Part shown: in pieces, positions 11,773 through 22,831 of the stretch
How positions within the stretch are numbered: position 1 is the stretch's first letter
How the letters are laid out: every line of letters starts with the position of its first letter
Assembly: GCA_030844895.1 (NCBI GenBank)
Contig: CM061226.1
Location: 41,176,238 to 41,240,237 of the forward strand
Direction of reading: 5' to 3'
From: Ambrosia x helenae
Lineage: Eukaryota > Streptophyta > Magnoliopsida > Asterales > Asteraceae
DNA: 64,000 nt
Made by a program: the position numbers and the translations under genes
Notes under the pieces: generated by a model
Seen by the model: the letters and a program-made list of their open reading frames with translations, nothing else
Database searches by the model: none
Told to the model about the DNA's origin: nothing

Positions 11773-12207
11773 GTGTACTGCTGTCATAAACGCATTTTGA
11801 CATCCCGGAACATGATTTGACACCTAGGAACATGATAGGAACCCCGGGATACACCCAATGACTTAGTAGAACGTGTTCGGACCTGTTTATGCGTTAATTG
11901 GACATTATGCTAGACTAGGTGAACTATTGCGCGTATTGAATGTTTAGTTGCATGTGATGCATGATGTCTTGTATTTACCTAACACGTGGGATGTCGGGTC
12001 ACCAATGGGATGTCGGGTCTTGTCTGGTGCGGTCGGTTTAACAGTCAAAGGTGTTTTCAAACGTTTATGGTTATGGTCTGGACATTCGGGGACTAGTTAA
12101 CCTGCGGGTTATTAGTCCGATACTTATACACATCTTATGATAGGTCGCCGCTATTTGGGGCTATCATAACATAATTACTTAACTGTTTTCAAGTAACGCA
12201 ATCCGAG

Positions 12208-12687
12208 GTGAGTTTCACAGCCCCACTTTTACCATTTTGCTTTCGGGGGAGAAACATGCTACTTACTTACTTATTAAAGATCATGTTATACTATGGTTAC
12301 TTTACAAATACTATGCGGCTTTTATGGAAAGTCCCAGGGGGGAAACCATGAATGTGCGGGGATGCACAACGGTGGACATGTGGATAGATCTATCGGGCCT
12401 CACAAACCCCACTCGACGGCTGGGCCGGGCGGGTGCATATTGTCTCTTATTACTGGCTCGCCGAGGCATCGGTTATAGCCAAAACAGCTGGGCAAGCTTC
12501 AACAACTTATAAACGTATAGTAATGGGTTCCCAACCGCAGTAGTAAACAAACACTTAACGTCTAGCTAACGTTATTATAACCTAGTAGTAACGGATATGA
12601 TCTTTGCAACTTATAACAACACTTTATAAAAGAAAACCTGTGAACTCACCAGCATTATATGTTGACATTTTTGGCATGTTTTCTCAG
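12208..12687 (+). other. Predicted leader intron in solo LTR A
   Basis: Donor GAG/GTGAGTTTCAC at 12208, branch-like GTTGAC at 12661-12666 and acceptor TGTTTTCTCAG/GTCGC ending at 12687. The size is 480 bp. Donor, branch-like block and acceptor are conserved in all sister LTRs in this window. Confidence 0.55.
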
Positions 12688-12967
12688 GTCGCTAAGGTAG
12701 CAGTCAATGGGCTAGGCGCACGGAGTCATGCACAGCGTCTAATATTTTGAAGCATATTAAACAATGTTTTGTAAACAATGATATGTCTTTTGGTTGTAAA
12801 CAAGAAATGCTTCCGCTGCTGGTTTACGGCTCAAAGCATGATATTTTGGTTTTAAAAATATATATATGAATGCATGTTTGTTGTATGTTTATTGTGATCG
12901 TTGACTGAGATCCTGGTGTGTCACGCGCCTCGCGGTAAAACCCCGCACGTGGAATTTGAGGGTGTGA

Positions 12968-13799
12968 TTATGATTTTGATGTTATTTATTAAGATTTTTA
13001 ATTGTTAAGTACTATATTTACACAGTTTAAATAATGACGTTTTTTTGACGGCATTTTGTAACATGTCAAAAGTTGCCTAAAGTGTGTGTACAATGGGTCC
13101 TTTTGGCTACATGTTGAAATGGGTCTGGGGTTGATTCTTTTGGTGTCTATTTTTTAATAAAATATAGGAAATTTATATTACAGCATGTGACATTGGACCC
13201 ATTTTCTTATTAGTTGTTTTTCAGCTATGTAATCGGTTTAAACCATTATAGAGATAACATGTAAAATTTAAGCTACCCATTCAAGTAAGTGGGTTAAGGA
13301 TTGTTTCTTGATTTACTTATCACCATATCCATATCTTTACAATAACTATATTTTATGTTGAACAGAAATATAGAATACAATGGTGGAGGTTTTCATAAAT
13401 TATTGAAAATGAGCTACACTCCGAGGATCGTGATGATAATTATAACAACTTCGAAGGTGAAAAATCAGCTATCAATGAGCAAGACTTGAAAGATTTTGAT
13501 TGAAGTAATGAAAATGGACCATTGGTTGAAGTTCGTTAAGCCCCAACTAAATGACAAGTGTTCTATGCTTAAGCTTAGTTATGATTAGAATATAGATATT
13601 AATCAAATAATGTAATGTGTGATATTGGTTAAAGTTCGTTAAGCCCCAACTAAATGATAAGTGTTCTATGTATAAGCTTAGTTATGATTAGAATATAGAT
13701 ATTACCCAAATGATGTAATGTGTGATATTGTGATAGTATGCTATGTAGTTTGTAATTGTCAAATTAAACTTTACTTACTCGATATATCCATGTATCTGA
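12968..13799. other. Intergenic, with an acidic frame and a 103-bp tandem duplication
   Basis: A frame at 13411-13503 reads an acidic stretch ending SAINEQDLKDFD and TGA; it may be a gene remnant. Directly after it, 13521-13623 is repeated as 13624-13726 with few differences (period 103). No full gene is seen. Confidence 0.6.
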
Positions 13800-13937
13800 G
13801 CAGAGGGTCTCCATGGAAGCGGTCTCTCTATCCCTAGGAGTAGAGGTAAGGCTTGCCTACATCCCACCCTCCCCAGACCCTATTAATAGCTTTGCTATTT
13901 GTGGGATTTACTGGGCTTGGTTGTTGTTGTTGTTACT
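13800..13937 (+). mobile_element. tRNA-type SINE, 3' part (plus strand)
   Basis: The blocks CGGTCTCTCTATCCCTAGG, TAGAGGTAAGGCTTGCC, ACCCTCCCCAGACCC and GCTTTGCTATTTGTGGGATT occur in order, and the copy ends in a (TTG)n tail at 13919-13937. The head is missing. It matches the minus-strand copy at 2483-2616. Confidence 0.75.
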
Positions 13938-14837
13938 CGATATATCCATCATTTCGTTACATTAAATTGTTAGATGACATTTTGCATTTAACATCAAAAT
14001 ACATATTGAATTATCAAACATTTAGTAACCAAAACAAATTGCATAATACAATTCTTATTTTTCCTACTTTTTTTTCATTTTACTTTCGAGTAAACCGTGG
14101 GTCCTCACGGGACTCTAACCTAGTAATATACTATAAAAATGTTATAAAGAAGGAGAACTTATTACATATTTAATATTTGTTAGTAGCATCATAGCAGTTA
14201 TGTGCTAGGAATTGAATTTATAACTAATCAAGTTATTATAATAAACTGTAGTACAATGATAATTATCTGAGTACCCAGTTAGTGCTTTTGATTTCAAAGA
14301 GGTCAGTATTTAGGAGTGTAATCAAACATTTATTGCATATTTGGGTTAATTCGTACGCTTATGAACTTACACTGTATTTTGTTGAAATATGAGACTTATT
14401 TTTTATTTTGTTACACTTGATTTTAGCTTGTAATGTATTAGGTTGAACTTATTTAGAAACTATTGAATAATATTTTAGACTATTGAATTTGAAAAGCCAT
14501 TTTTAATTTTCTTTTTAAATTCGAGCCAAACCAAGTCGAGTTCGAGCTTAGATTTTCAGCTCTTTTTCAAATCCGAACCGAGCCGGATCGGTTTTAACTG
14601 AGCCGAGCCCGAGCTTGCTATGGCTCGGCTCGACCATGAACACCCTTAATAAAAATACAAAAGTAGTGATGTAAGAGCCGGTATAAGACTCTCTCCTCAT
14701 CACTGGCGAAGTTGCAGGTTTGAGACTTGTCAGCTCTACTTTTTTTTTTCGCTCACCTTTCCTCCTTTCCTTTGTTTCATCTGCGAATTATGATTTATCC
14801 ATCCCATATCGCCTAAATAAGAAAGTTTCCCCATCTT
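13938..14837. other. No gene; GAGCCGAG-rich fragment and a tRNA-like stretch
   Basis: Bases 14520-14646 hold GAGCCGAG/CTCGGCTCG runs and end in CATGAACACCCTTAA, the wording of a common plant repeat. Bases 14663-14735 contain a weak tRNA-like pattern (GGTTTGAGACTTG as a B-box-like block) followed by a T-run. The frame at 13853-14173 covers the SINE and is not a gene. Confidence 0.4.
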
Positions 14838-15012
14838 TTCTCCTGGTCTATTCATGTCCCACATAGGCCAAACAACAAACCAAAGAGATAGCTTCTAATT
14901 CGTAACACTTTGAACCAAGCACAAGCTAGCTTTGGCTAGGCTCAGTTTGGCACGTAAATAGCCTTATTTAAGGCATATATCGTTGTGTTAATAAATTTTG
15001 TTTACACACATC

Positions 15013-15216
15013 TTTGGGATTGCGTTTTGAAACTGATTTTTAGATTATTGCGTTTTGAAAACACAGATAATCAGTTTTTAGTATTTGGGATTGCGTTTTG
15101 AAAACGCAGATAATCAGTTTTTTAGGCTACCAAAACGCAATAATCTATAAGCAACTCCACCTCTGCTTTTCCAAAACGCATAATCTGTTTTGATTAATCA
15201 ATCCCAAACACCCCCT
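15013..15216. mobile_element. MITE with GGGATTGCGTTTTG-type inverted ends
   Basis: This is absent from copy 1 of the segment. The left side repeats TTTGGGATTGCGTTTTGAAA, and the right side carries the complement (CAAAACGCA, then ATCAATCCCAAACA). About 200 bp, non-coding. The target duplication is unclear, so I do not assign a superfamily. Confidence 0.55.
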
Positions 15217-15541
15217 ATAAAAGTTTCAGTCTTAAAGGCCCATTTTTACTATTCACAAATCGCTTTCAAAATTTAAAGACCAGCCCTGACTAATATGATC
15301 CACCAAAACTAGTTCAAACTTAAAGAACCAGTTTCATTGCACATTTGCATGCATCAACACTAGTTACGTAGATCTTGTGAGAATCTGATTGGTTCTAAGA
15401 CACAGTAAATTTGTACAAATATTGGTTGATGACACATGATAGCATTGATTTATCAAATGTGTAGCCAGTAACGAAAACAAAAAATGATATGATGTCTCGC
15501 AACATAGCAACATACAACATCGACCAATATATTAAAAAATA

Positions 15542-15916
15542 GAGTAAAGATCCGGTACAAATAGCTTTTTTGGTAAGAACTGTGAGAATCAAAGGAGGGT
15601 ATTTTTTTTTATTTTTTTTTTCAAATTTTTTTTTACCCATATTGTTAAACAAGTATTATAGTATTGAAAACTAAAAAAAAAAAAAAAAAAATTGGTGTAG
15701 AGTAATTACGTGTAGAGTAATTACATAATTACTCTAGTGTAAACTAATGTATTTACCTTAATGACATAATTACACTAAACAAATTTTAAATTTTTTTTTT
15801 TTTGTATTATTCATCTAGAAAGAATGTTTAAGCACATGGGAAAAAAAATAATTTTTTTTACCCCCTTTGATTCTCACAGTTCTTACAAAAAAACTATATG
15901 TATTTGATCTTTACTT
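15542..15916. mobile_element. Mutator-like MITE, 375 bp
   Basis: Long inverted repeats of about 54 bp flank an AT-rich centre; both contain TAAGAACTGTGAGAATCAAA or its complement. The ends are GAGTAAAGATC and GATCTTTACTT. A perfect 10-bp target duplication TTAAAAAATA lies at 15532-15541 and 15917-15926, within the 9-11 bp usual for Mutator-like elements. Copy 1 of the segment shows the empty site. Confidence 0.88.
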
Positions 15917-16509
15917 TTAAAAAATAATGTCTAATATATGTGCCACTTGTACCGTACCATGGTTGCCCACTTGCTGATCTAGTTCGTAAGTCGTTACCAC
16001 TTATTTTGTGTTATATGTTGCTAGCTTCATCTAGTTATTTACAATATTATGGGAAAGGATTATTATTGAAGGATTATATGTAGTTGTTCGCTTATTTTGA
16101 TATGGATGTTACTTAAGTCAAAAACGTTTGTACATTGAGTGATTTGTTACTGAAATGATAGTGAAATTTACTAATAATTTGACATTCGTAAATGGTCAAT
16201 AATACAACTTTGTGGTGATTAATTATTTCATGCTTATTAATTTTAATTTTACCCTACCAATATTTTATTAAGACACTGAAATTCAATTGAATTAAAATTT
16301 TGCCGCCATGTTATCGTTCATTAGTTTTACGATCAATAGAAAAATCACATAACTCAAGAACACAAAAATATCTACCACTCTTGTTGAAACAAAAGCTTTG
16401 ATTTCGATAAAACAATACCTGAAACATGCCCTGATTTTTTAACAAAAAAACAAACCATGTTAGCGGAACTAGTCACGTAAGTGCATATACTAAATCACAC
16501 AAATGCTAA

Positions 16510-16735
16510 ACCAAAACTTGTATCACGAAAATTCATTTTAAAAAATCAGGCAAGTTCAATTGTATATCTTTGAAAATCACGCAAGTTCCATGTATCTCAT
16601 TTTGAAATCACGCAAGTTTAACTGTAAAATCATGCAAGTTCAAAAGTAAAAATCATTGCAAGTTCAAAAGAAACTCACGAGTTCAATTGTATCTCATTTT
16701 TAAATCACGCAAGTTTAAAAGTAAATCACGCAAGA
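16510..16735 (+). repeat. Array of AATCACGCAAGTT words
   Basis: The word ATCACGCAAGTTCAA and close forms occur about eight times in 225 bp with irregular AT-rich spacers. It resembles the promoter word arrays of the LTRs, but no LTR end is identified here. Confidence 0.65.
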
Positions 16736-18299
16736 AGGGTTGAAAAACATTATATTCACACATGTAGGCTTCAAAGAATCAAAACACAATCGTTCTGAAT
16801 ATAACCAGACGATGGATTACGAATGAAGAAGAACAAGGTTTGTGACCGGTTAACAATTTGGATTTGAATTTAGATGAATTCTTCATCTATGAATTTGATT
16901 TGAATTTGAATTCAATTACGTAATTCCAGTAAATTAGAATCACTGGGAGATTTAAACGTGATGTCAGGAATGGATAAAATGTCTAATCTACCTCTCACAG
17001 GAATTAACAAACATGTTTTCCAAAACAAAACGGTCGTTACTCGTGATGCTCTCTTAATCCTTCCTACACTTTGTAGGTTAAGGAGACTTTGTACCTATAC
17101 TTTCTCAAAATATATTTATAAGCAGTTGTAAATATAACTGGAGTTAACAGCTAAAATCGTCCCTGAGATTTGGTCAGTTTTGCTTGTTCTATCTAAAAAG
17201 TCTATTTTTTTCAACTGCACCCTTGAGATTTGCAATTTCTTGTCATTTCCATCCAATTGTCCAACTCCATCCAAAATTTTTGTTAACTTTTAATAAAAAG
17301 ACCAAACTATCCTTTTTTTTATAAAATCATTTTTTAAATGATTGAAATCATGAAACCTATAAAATAATAAAAAAAACATATGAAAATTCACTTGGAAGAC
17401 AAGGAACGATTAAAGTTTCTTGTGTGGAAAGATTGGGTTAAAAATCCCCTTGTACATGTTGTAAATCAGATTTTGGTTTTTTGATGTGGTCCTTTGTTTG
17501 AGGACTCCTGCGCTTTTTTTTAATGAATCTGATAGTTCAAAAAAAAATAATAATAACTCACATGGAGTAAGTTGATTTAAATCAAACCTAGAATAAATGC
17601 TATGGAGATCCCCAAAATTAATTGGTTCAAAGCTAATCTTAAGCGACTTCGAATAATTGAATCATAACTCAACATGCAACAACATTAACGGAGTGACCGT
17701 AAGATTGGCGACGACGATGGAAAAATGAGGACGAGAATAAACTACGTAGCGACGACGATGGGAAGGGAAGGTTGGCGAGAAATGGCGCAGCGACGGAGAC
17801 TTGCTTTGAGCATTTGATTGAGAAGCAGATGAGGAGAAAATAAGTATTAGGAGATGATGAACGCAATTGAAGGATGAAGACAATGATGGCTTCAAGTATT
17901 GAAGAATGACGAATATATTGTCCCTAAAATCACTCAGTTCCCTTTTTAGTATTCAGATTTAAGATGTTTCCTATGAGATGGGGCTTCACTCAGTTTCATA
18001 TAAATTTCCAGTGAGAGAGACTAGGGTTAGATTGCTGGAGAATGGTGAAGTAGTGCGATGAGGGTTAGATTGCCGGTGGGTAGGTGGATAGTTGTGTTTG
18101 CAAAGGTGAGGTGAAGGGTGGGGATATGGTTTCATTGGTGGATGGTGACTAAAACGTGTGAGCAACGGTTGTGGGTGGATGGTGACGGTGGTTATGATGG
18201 TGTTGCAGAAGTGGAGATGGGTTGTTGAGGTATTGAGAGAATGAAGCCATGCTATTTTGTTTAAAGGCAAACATCACTCCACCAAAAAAAAAAACCTTT
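16736..18299. other. No supported gene; Mutator-like terminal wording
   Basis: Bases 17155-17285 have the wording of plant Mutator-like ends (AAAATCGTCCCTGAGATTTG, then CACCCTTGAGATTTGC). Minus-strand frames at 17662-17895 and 17986-18270 are low-complexity and I do not accept them as genes. Confidence 0.45.
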
Positions 18300-18385
18300 T
18301 AAATTTACACCTTGCCCAAGACTTGAACTTGACTCTTTCCCGAAAGAAGCTTTGCTTTTTGCAAATAGGCTACAACCTAAGCGGC
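18300..18385 (-). mobile_element. tRNA-like SINE head (minus strand)
   Basis: On the minus strand a CGCTTAGGTTGTAGCC block (A-box-like) is followed by AGTTCAAGTCTTGG (B-box-like) and an AAGGTGTAAATTT continuation. The spacing suits an internal Pol III promoter. No poly(A)-like tail or target duplication was found. Confidence 0.4.
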
Positions 18386-18585
18386 GATGCTTATTTGATG
18401 TTTTGTGTAGCTTTAATTTCATGGTTTGTTGGCCAATTTTAATAATTTGGCCCGGTAGCAACGCGAATAGAAACAAAAAAGGGTTGGGCATCAAATATAA
18501 AGTCGGTTACTTACTAGATGAATCAAACTCAAAGTCAAATTAGTTTATTTATTGTTTCTCTATTTGAGTCTTTATTATAAGTCAA

Positions 18586-18620
18586 ACTAGGATTATTCCT
18601 CGCGCGCGTTGCAGCGTGCT
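18586..18620 (-). mobile_element. Helitron-type 3' end (minus strand)
   Basis: Read on the minus strand, GCACGCTGCAACGCGCGCG, then AGGAATAATC, then CTAG followed by T. This resembles the Helitron end at 8600-8630. The element body would extend to the right. I could not find a convincing 5' end. Confidence 0.4.
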
Positions 18621-19664
18621 AAACATTCATTTTTTGTTAGGATTAAGTGGCGCAGCGGAATGACTGATTCACAACGAGAATGACGATTTGTTAGTTACGG
18701 AGACAAGTCAAAAGTTGATAGAAAACTTCACCAAACAAATGAAGTCTAAGTTGAAAATGTCAAATCTTGGCTATTGTCATATTACTTGGGCATTGATGTC
18801 AATCAAGGTGAAACTGGTATTAGCACATGTGCTAAAATAGTTTCAGACATGTTTTTATAAATTCCATGATAACCTAAAACAAAGTTTTAAAGACTACTAC
18901 ATATCATCACCATTTCCACCAGCCCGGTCATCTCCTCTATCATCTTTCTCAGCAGCCTTCTTATTAGCGCATTCTCCAGCAATTCCAGCAGCACAACCCT
19001 GATCTTTCTCAGTAGTCTCCTTATTGGCGCTGCCTCTACCAATTCGAACATATGACCCCTCATCTTTTTCAGCAGCAGCCTTATCTCCTCTACCAGCCTT
19101 ATCCAGCCTTATCCTTATCTCCCTTAACTTTTTCAGCAGCGGCCTTATCGTCACTCTTAGGTTGATTGGGTGCTACATGAGGCTTCAAAATGGTATTGTA
19201 TAGGATGAGTAGGCCCGTCTTGATTAAAAAATTGCAAACATTTGAAATTTGATTTGCCAATTTCAGTATCTATGGGTATGATGTATGCATATTTGCAATA
19301 ATTTCAATAAAACCAGCAAATTGGATCAAACGTTCCCATACACTCCCGCTATAAAGGAATATAAAAGGTTAAAAGTTTGATTATTAGCGTCTCCCACACT
19401 AATTCCACCATCAAACACATGTTCTTCTTCGGCAACCTCCTTATCAGCACCTCCTTCGCCAATCCAACCATTAAACCCTTGACTTTCTATAACACGCTTG
19501 TTAAAAATAGTGTAAATGATGAGTCCGCACACATTGACTATAAGATTGCAAATAATTAAAGTCAGCTTTGCTTCTCTCAGCAGCTCTGGGTCCGTTGTAT
19601 ACTTCTTGGCGGTTGTTTCAATAAACCCAAACAAGTTCATGTCATTAAGAATGGTTAGAAACAC
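18621..19664 (-). other. Minus-strand frames with a shared imperfect peptide repeat
   Basis: Frames at 18897-19154 and 19326-19664 both contain an imperfect Gly/Ala/Lys/Glu-rich unit of about 20 residues, for example GRGSANKETTEKD, GECANKKAAEKD and GEGGADKEVAEEE, seen at DNA level as TTATTAGCGC-like blocks. The second frame starts with a hydrophobic stretch (LTLIICNLIVNVCGLIIYTI) that could span a membrane. I do not recognise the protein. Stops separate the frames, so this is a broken gene or captured fragment. Confidence 0.35.
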
Positions 19665-20230
19665 CGTTGGTTAGAACCGGTTCCATCAAGCCCTTGGGGA
19701 GATTTCCTCCATCAAAGCAAAAATCTGTCACCAGAATTTAGAAAAAAAAATCAGTAACAATATATAGGGGTTAAAAAAATGTACACAACTAATGTGTGTG
19801 TTTAATGAGTTGTAAAAGACACTTTTAAGAACTTTAAAACTTTGTGTTTTTAAGACCCAAGAAGAGTGGAGTTTTACCAAAATGCTACCAAGTTTTAAAA
19901 TTATAAAAAAACGATAGTTGCTTAATGAACTAAAACTCACACAATAGGCGAGTGCGCCTTTCGAGTGTATATAGAAAGAGCAAGTCCCTAGTATCAAATC
20001 GAAAGACACAAATTTTATTACTCAGCTTTAGGTTAAGAAAAGTTTATAAAAGTGAAGAAAATGGAAGTAGCCTAGAGGATAAATAATAACCAGACAAAAG
20101 TGTTGCTTCAGGATCCAACTGGTCTTGGTATGAATTAATAGTAAATATCTAGCTAAGTGATGTGTCCAAATTATGCTTCTCGCAGTAACTTCAAAACAAT
20201 TTGTGTTCTTAGCTGTTATTGTGAGGGTCT
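19665..20230. other. AT-rich, no gene seen
   Basis: The frame at 19728-20009 on the minus strand is AT-rich with no recognisable domain. Nothing else is visible. Confidence 0.4.
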
Positions 20231-21491
20231 CCCATTCTGGTAAGCTCACCTCTCAACTGTGAGGGATGATCACCCAAGATTATGTGCACCCAACCCTAAA
20301 AAACACACCTCCCAAAGTTGCGATATTGACATCCAACTACTCTACTCTTTTGTGAATAACTTGCTAACGATTGGAGTCGCTAACAGGCTACCATTTAATA
20401 TGGTAAAGGCGACGCAGACTCCTGCTTACGCTCATCCCTTACTAGAAGTAATTTTAACCAAAAAGTGATGGATCTATTCTTAACGGTGCGCCAATATAAT
20501 AATAGAAGTAAATAAAGATCATTACTTCTAACATGAGTTTGCCAATCTTTACTTTGAGCCAAAGCTAACACATAGATCATGTAGCTAAGTTGCTCAACCA
20601 AATCTTGGCTTATCACCAAGGCCAAGTATATAGACCATACCGACCCTAAGTGAAGTTTTGATAGTTGAGGATCGACCACAAAGTGTGAGTATTTCTACAA
20701 CACAATTGGGCTAATCACTACATGTGGAATTAATTACAAGTGCGCGAGTTTTTACACGCCACTGGTACACTCATAAGTCCTTCCACTTCCTACCAAAACA
20801 CCCATAAAACCAAATACTAAGTTAATTAATTAGTTAGTTCATCAAACAAAGAAAGAGTAGAGAGAATTACCAACAACACAAAACACCACTTAAACTAAAA
20901 ATAAACTATATAAATCATACCAAAATAGTCTTCACCCTAGAAATTTAGCCAAGAATTGGCATTACAACGAACTCATAAAAGTGGATTTTACAAGAAATCA
21001 TGGTAAGGGTTGGATGAAGATTTCTAGGTGTATTAGGACTTCTCTCTCGATGGTTGGCTATAATGAGTGCTTATGGAGTGATCCCAAGCTCCAAAGGTCA
21101 CTCAAGAACCTTAAAAGGATGATTTAAGGGCTAGAGAGCCCCTTGGTGAGAGAAAGAAGTGAAATGAGGGATGTCTTAAATGAGGGGTAAAGGCCTCTAT
21201 TTAGAGGCAATAAGGTAGGCTTGTCTCTTCCTTGTGGTTTAAAACGTTGCATGTGGGAGACAAGGTTGGTGTACCATGTACCCTTTGTCTCCTAGCCACA
21301 ACTTTGTCTTCTTCTAAGAAGCTTGTTCTCCACTCATCCCATAAATGTGCTCTTTTTACTCCTTTTTTTTAGCTCTAAAAACCTGCATTTATCAACCATA
21401 AAGTATTTAATCATATTTTCTTATGGTAATAGCATGATTTCGGTGCACAAATGATAGTTAATGCACATATAAAACATGTGTAAATTACGGC
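20231..21491 (-). mobile_element. LTR-like sequence, possibly a solo LTR of another Gypsy lineage
   Basis: Read on the minus strand, the right end starts TGATGTGCCGTAATTTACAC, the kind of start found in Athila/Tat-type LTRs, and the body holds a GCGTGTAAAAACTCGCGCAC block. The left limit is not clear and no target duplication was recognised. No pol or gag homology is present. Confidence 0.35.
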
Positions 21492-21870
21492 ACATCAACA
21501 ACCAACCGAAATGAAATAGACATACCGAATCCTATTTCTTTGGAAAATAAACTTTGGAGGACTGGGTAGCATTCGTTTTCCTCAAAGGAGATATGATCTG
21601 TCACACCCTCAAATTACCACTTGCGGGGTTTTACCGCGAGGCGCATGACAAACCAGGATCCAAGTCAACGATCACAATAAACAACTCTATATGAAAGCGT
21701 AATTAGACATAACCATTAATTTAATAAGCGGAAGCGTTTAAGTAGCATTTAATCAACTATGCTGTCAACACAAAAGTTGTTCAAAATACTTTTATTACAA
21801 AACGTGCAACTATGCCTAGACGCCAATGCAGACCCGTGCGCCTAGTTCCGTTCATTGCTACCTTAGTGAC

Positions 21871-22340
21871 CTGAGAAAAACATGCCAAAAAGATGTCAAC
21901 ATATAATGCTGGTGAGTTCACAGGTTTGTTCAAAATGTTACCAAAGTGTTACCATGTCCATACTATATCAATGTTACCAAGTACGCTAGCTAGGCGTATG
22001 TTTTATTACTACTACGATTGGAAACCATTAATAGACACGTTTAGCAATGTTCAGCATGTTTAAGCAGCCTGTATGTTCAGCACGATAATGTTCCTGTTCG
22101 AGACAATATGCACCCGCCCGACCCTCCAAGCCGACGAGTGGGGCAGGTCACGCCCAATAGATCTATCCACATTTCCCCCGTTGTGCATCCCCGCACATTC
22201 ATGGTTTCCCCCGGGACTTTCCAAAAGATCGTATAGCAATATAAAGTTTAAACCATAGTATGACATATGTTACCAAAACAGTTTAGCGCATGTTTTCTCC
22301 CCCAAAAGTTAAAGCAGTAAAAGTGGGGCCGTGAACTCAC
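21871..22340 (-). other. Predicted leader intron in the 3' LTR copy
   Basis: Minus strand: donor AAG/GTGAGTTCACGG at 22340, acceptor TGTTTTTCTCAG/GTCAC ending at 21871, 470 bp. The acceptor flank differs from the 5' LTR only by C/T (GTCAC against GTCGC). In this 3' copy it would matter only if the LTR acts as a promoter for downstream DNA. Confidence 0.5.
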
Positions 22341-22638
22341 CTTAAATAGCATTCTTCAATTTCAAGTAAAGATGTTTAGCCCTTGAAAATCCCTCTACCG
22401 GAGATCTATCAAAATGTTCACATAAGTGTTCCGACTAATAACCATAAGGTTATCTAGTCCCCGATTGTCCAGATCGTAACCAAGTATGTTTTAAAACGTG
22501 TTTAAATGTTTAACCGACACACTAGACCGACCCGACATCCCGTTGGTGACCCATTACCCTAACTAATCAAGTACACATAGATTACACACAAGGTTCAAGT
22601 ATAAAACACTTAGTTTGTATCAAAAATCTCATTTCTGC

Positions 22639-22831
22639 ATCAGAACGGTCGAACCAGTCAGTTTTAAGTCTCCTTCGCACCTTTTCAGTCTCCTTCGCCC
22701 GTTTTACATCTCGTTCGACCGTTTGGTGTCTCCTTCGCCCGTTTTACCTCGTTCGCCCAACAAAAACCCAGGTTCGACCCTGGTTTTCCTCCTTCGCACC
22801 TTCGATCGGTCGAAGGAGGCCAGGTTCGCCC
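22639..22831 (-). repeat. Word array 2 of the chromovirus LTR (GGTCGAAGGAG)
   Basis: CTCCTTCGCCC, CTCGTTCGACC, GGTTCGACC and GGTCGAAGGAGG-like words occur about ten times in 190 bp in both orientations. The same array is present at about 36096-36288 in the 5' LTR. Confidence 0.8.

Larger units (their letters stand above)
10319..12967 (+). mobile_element. Solo LTR A of the Gypsy chromovirus family
   Basis: It starts TGTGACACCCGGCA and ends GAGGGTGTGA, matching the termini of the LTRs of the chromovirus at 21599-37631 (opposite orientation) and of solo LTR B. The inner blocks match too, such as GGATAGATCTATCGGG and CACGTGGAATTTGAGGGTG. There is no internal region or second LTR. The last two bases of the right end (CA) and a clear target duplication are missing, so the right junction is altered. 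It is about 2.65 kb. Confidence 0.88.
14838..16229 (+). repeat. Diverged segment, copy 2 (partner at 1757-2466)
   Basis: It has the same block order as copy 1, lengthened mainly by two insertions absent from copy 1 (15013-15216 and 15542-15916). Those empty sites in copy 1 confirm that both are insertions. Confidence 0.75.

Noticed and set aside
12237..12512. Plus-strand frames inside solo LTR A
   Set aside because: They lie in conserved LTR sequence, inside the predicted leader intron, and are matched by chance frames at the same place in the chromovirus LTRs (22060-22266, 35517-35723).
17662..18270. Minus-strand frames rich in Ser, His and Pro
   Set aside because: Low-complexity composition near Mutator-like terminal wording; no domain or homologue recognised.
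20470..20510. Helitron 5' end pairing with the minus-strand end at 18586
   Set aside because: The wording on the minus strand (TCTATTATTATATTGG) fits, but the flanking base is T rather than the A expected at a Helitron insertion site.
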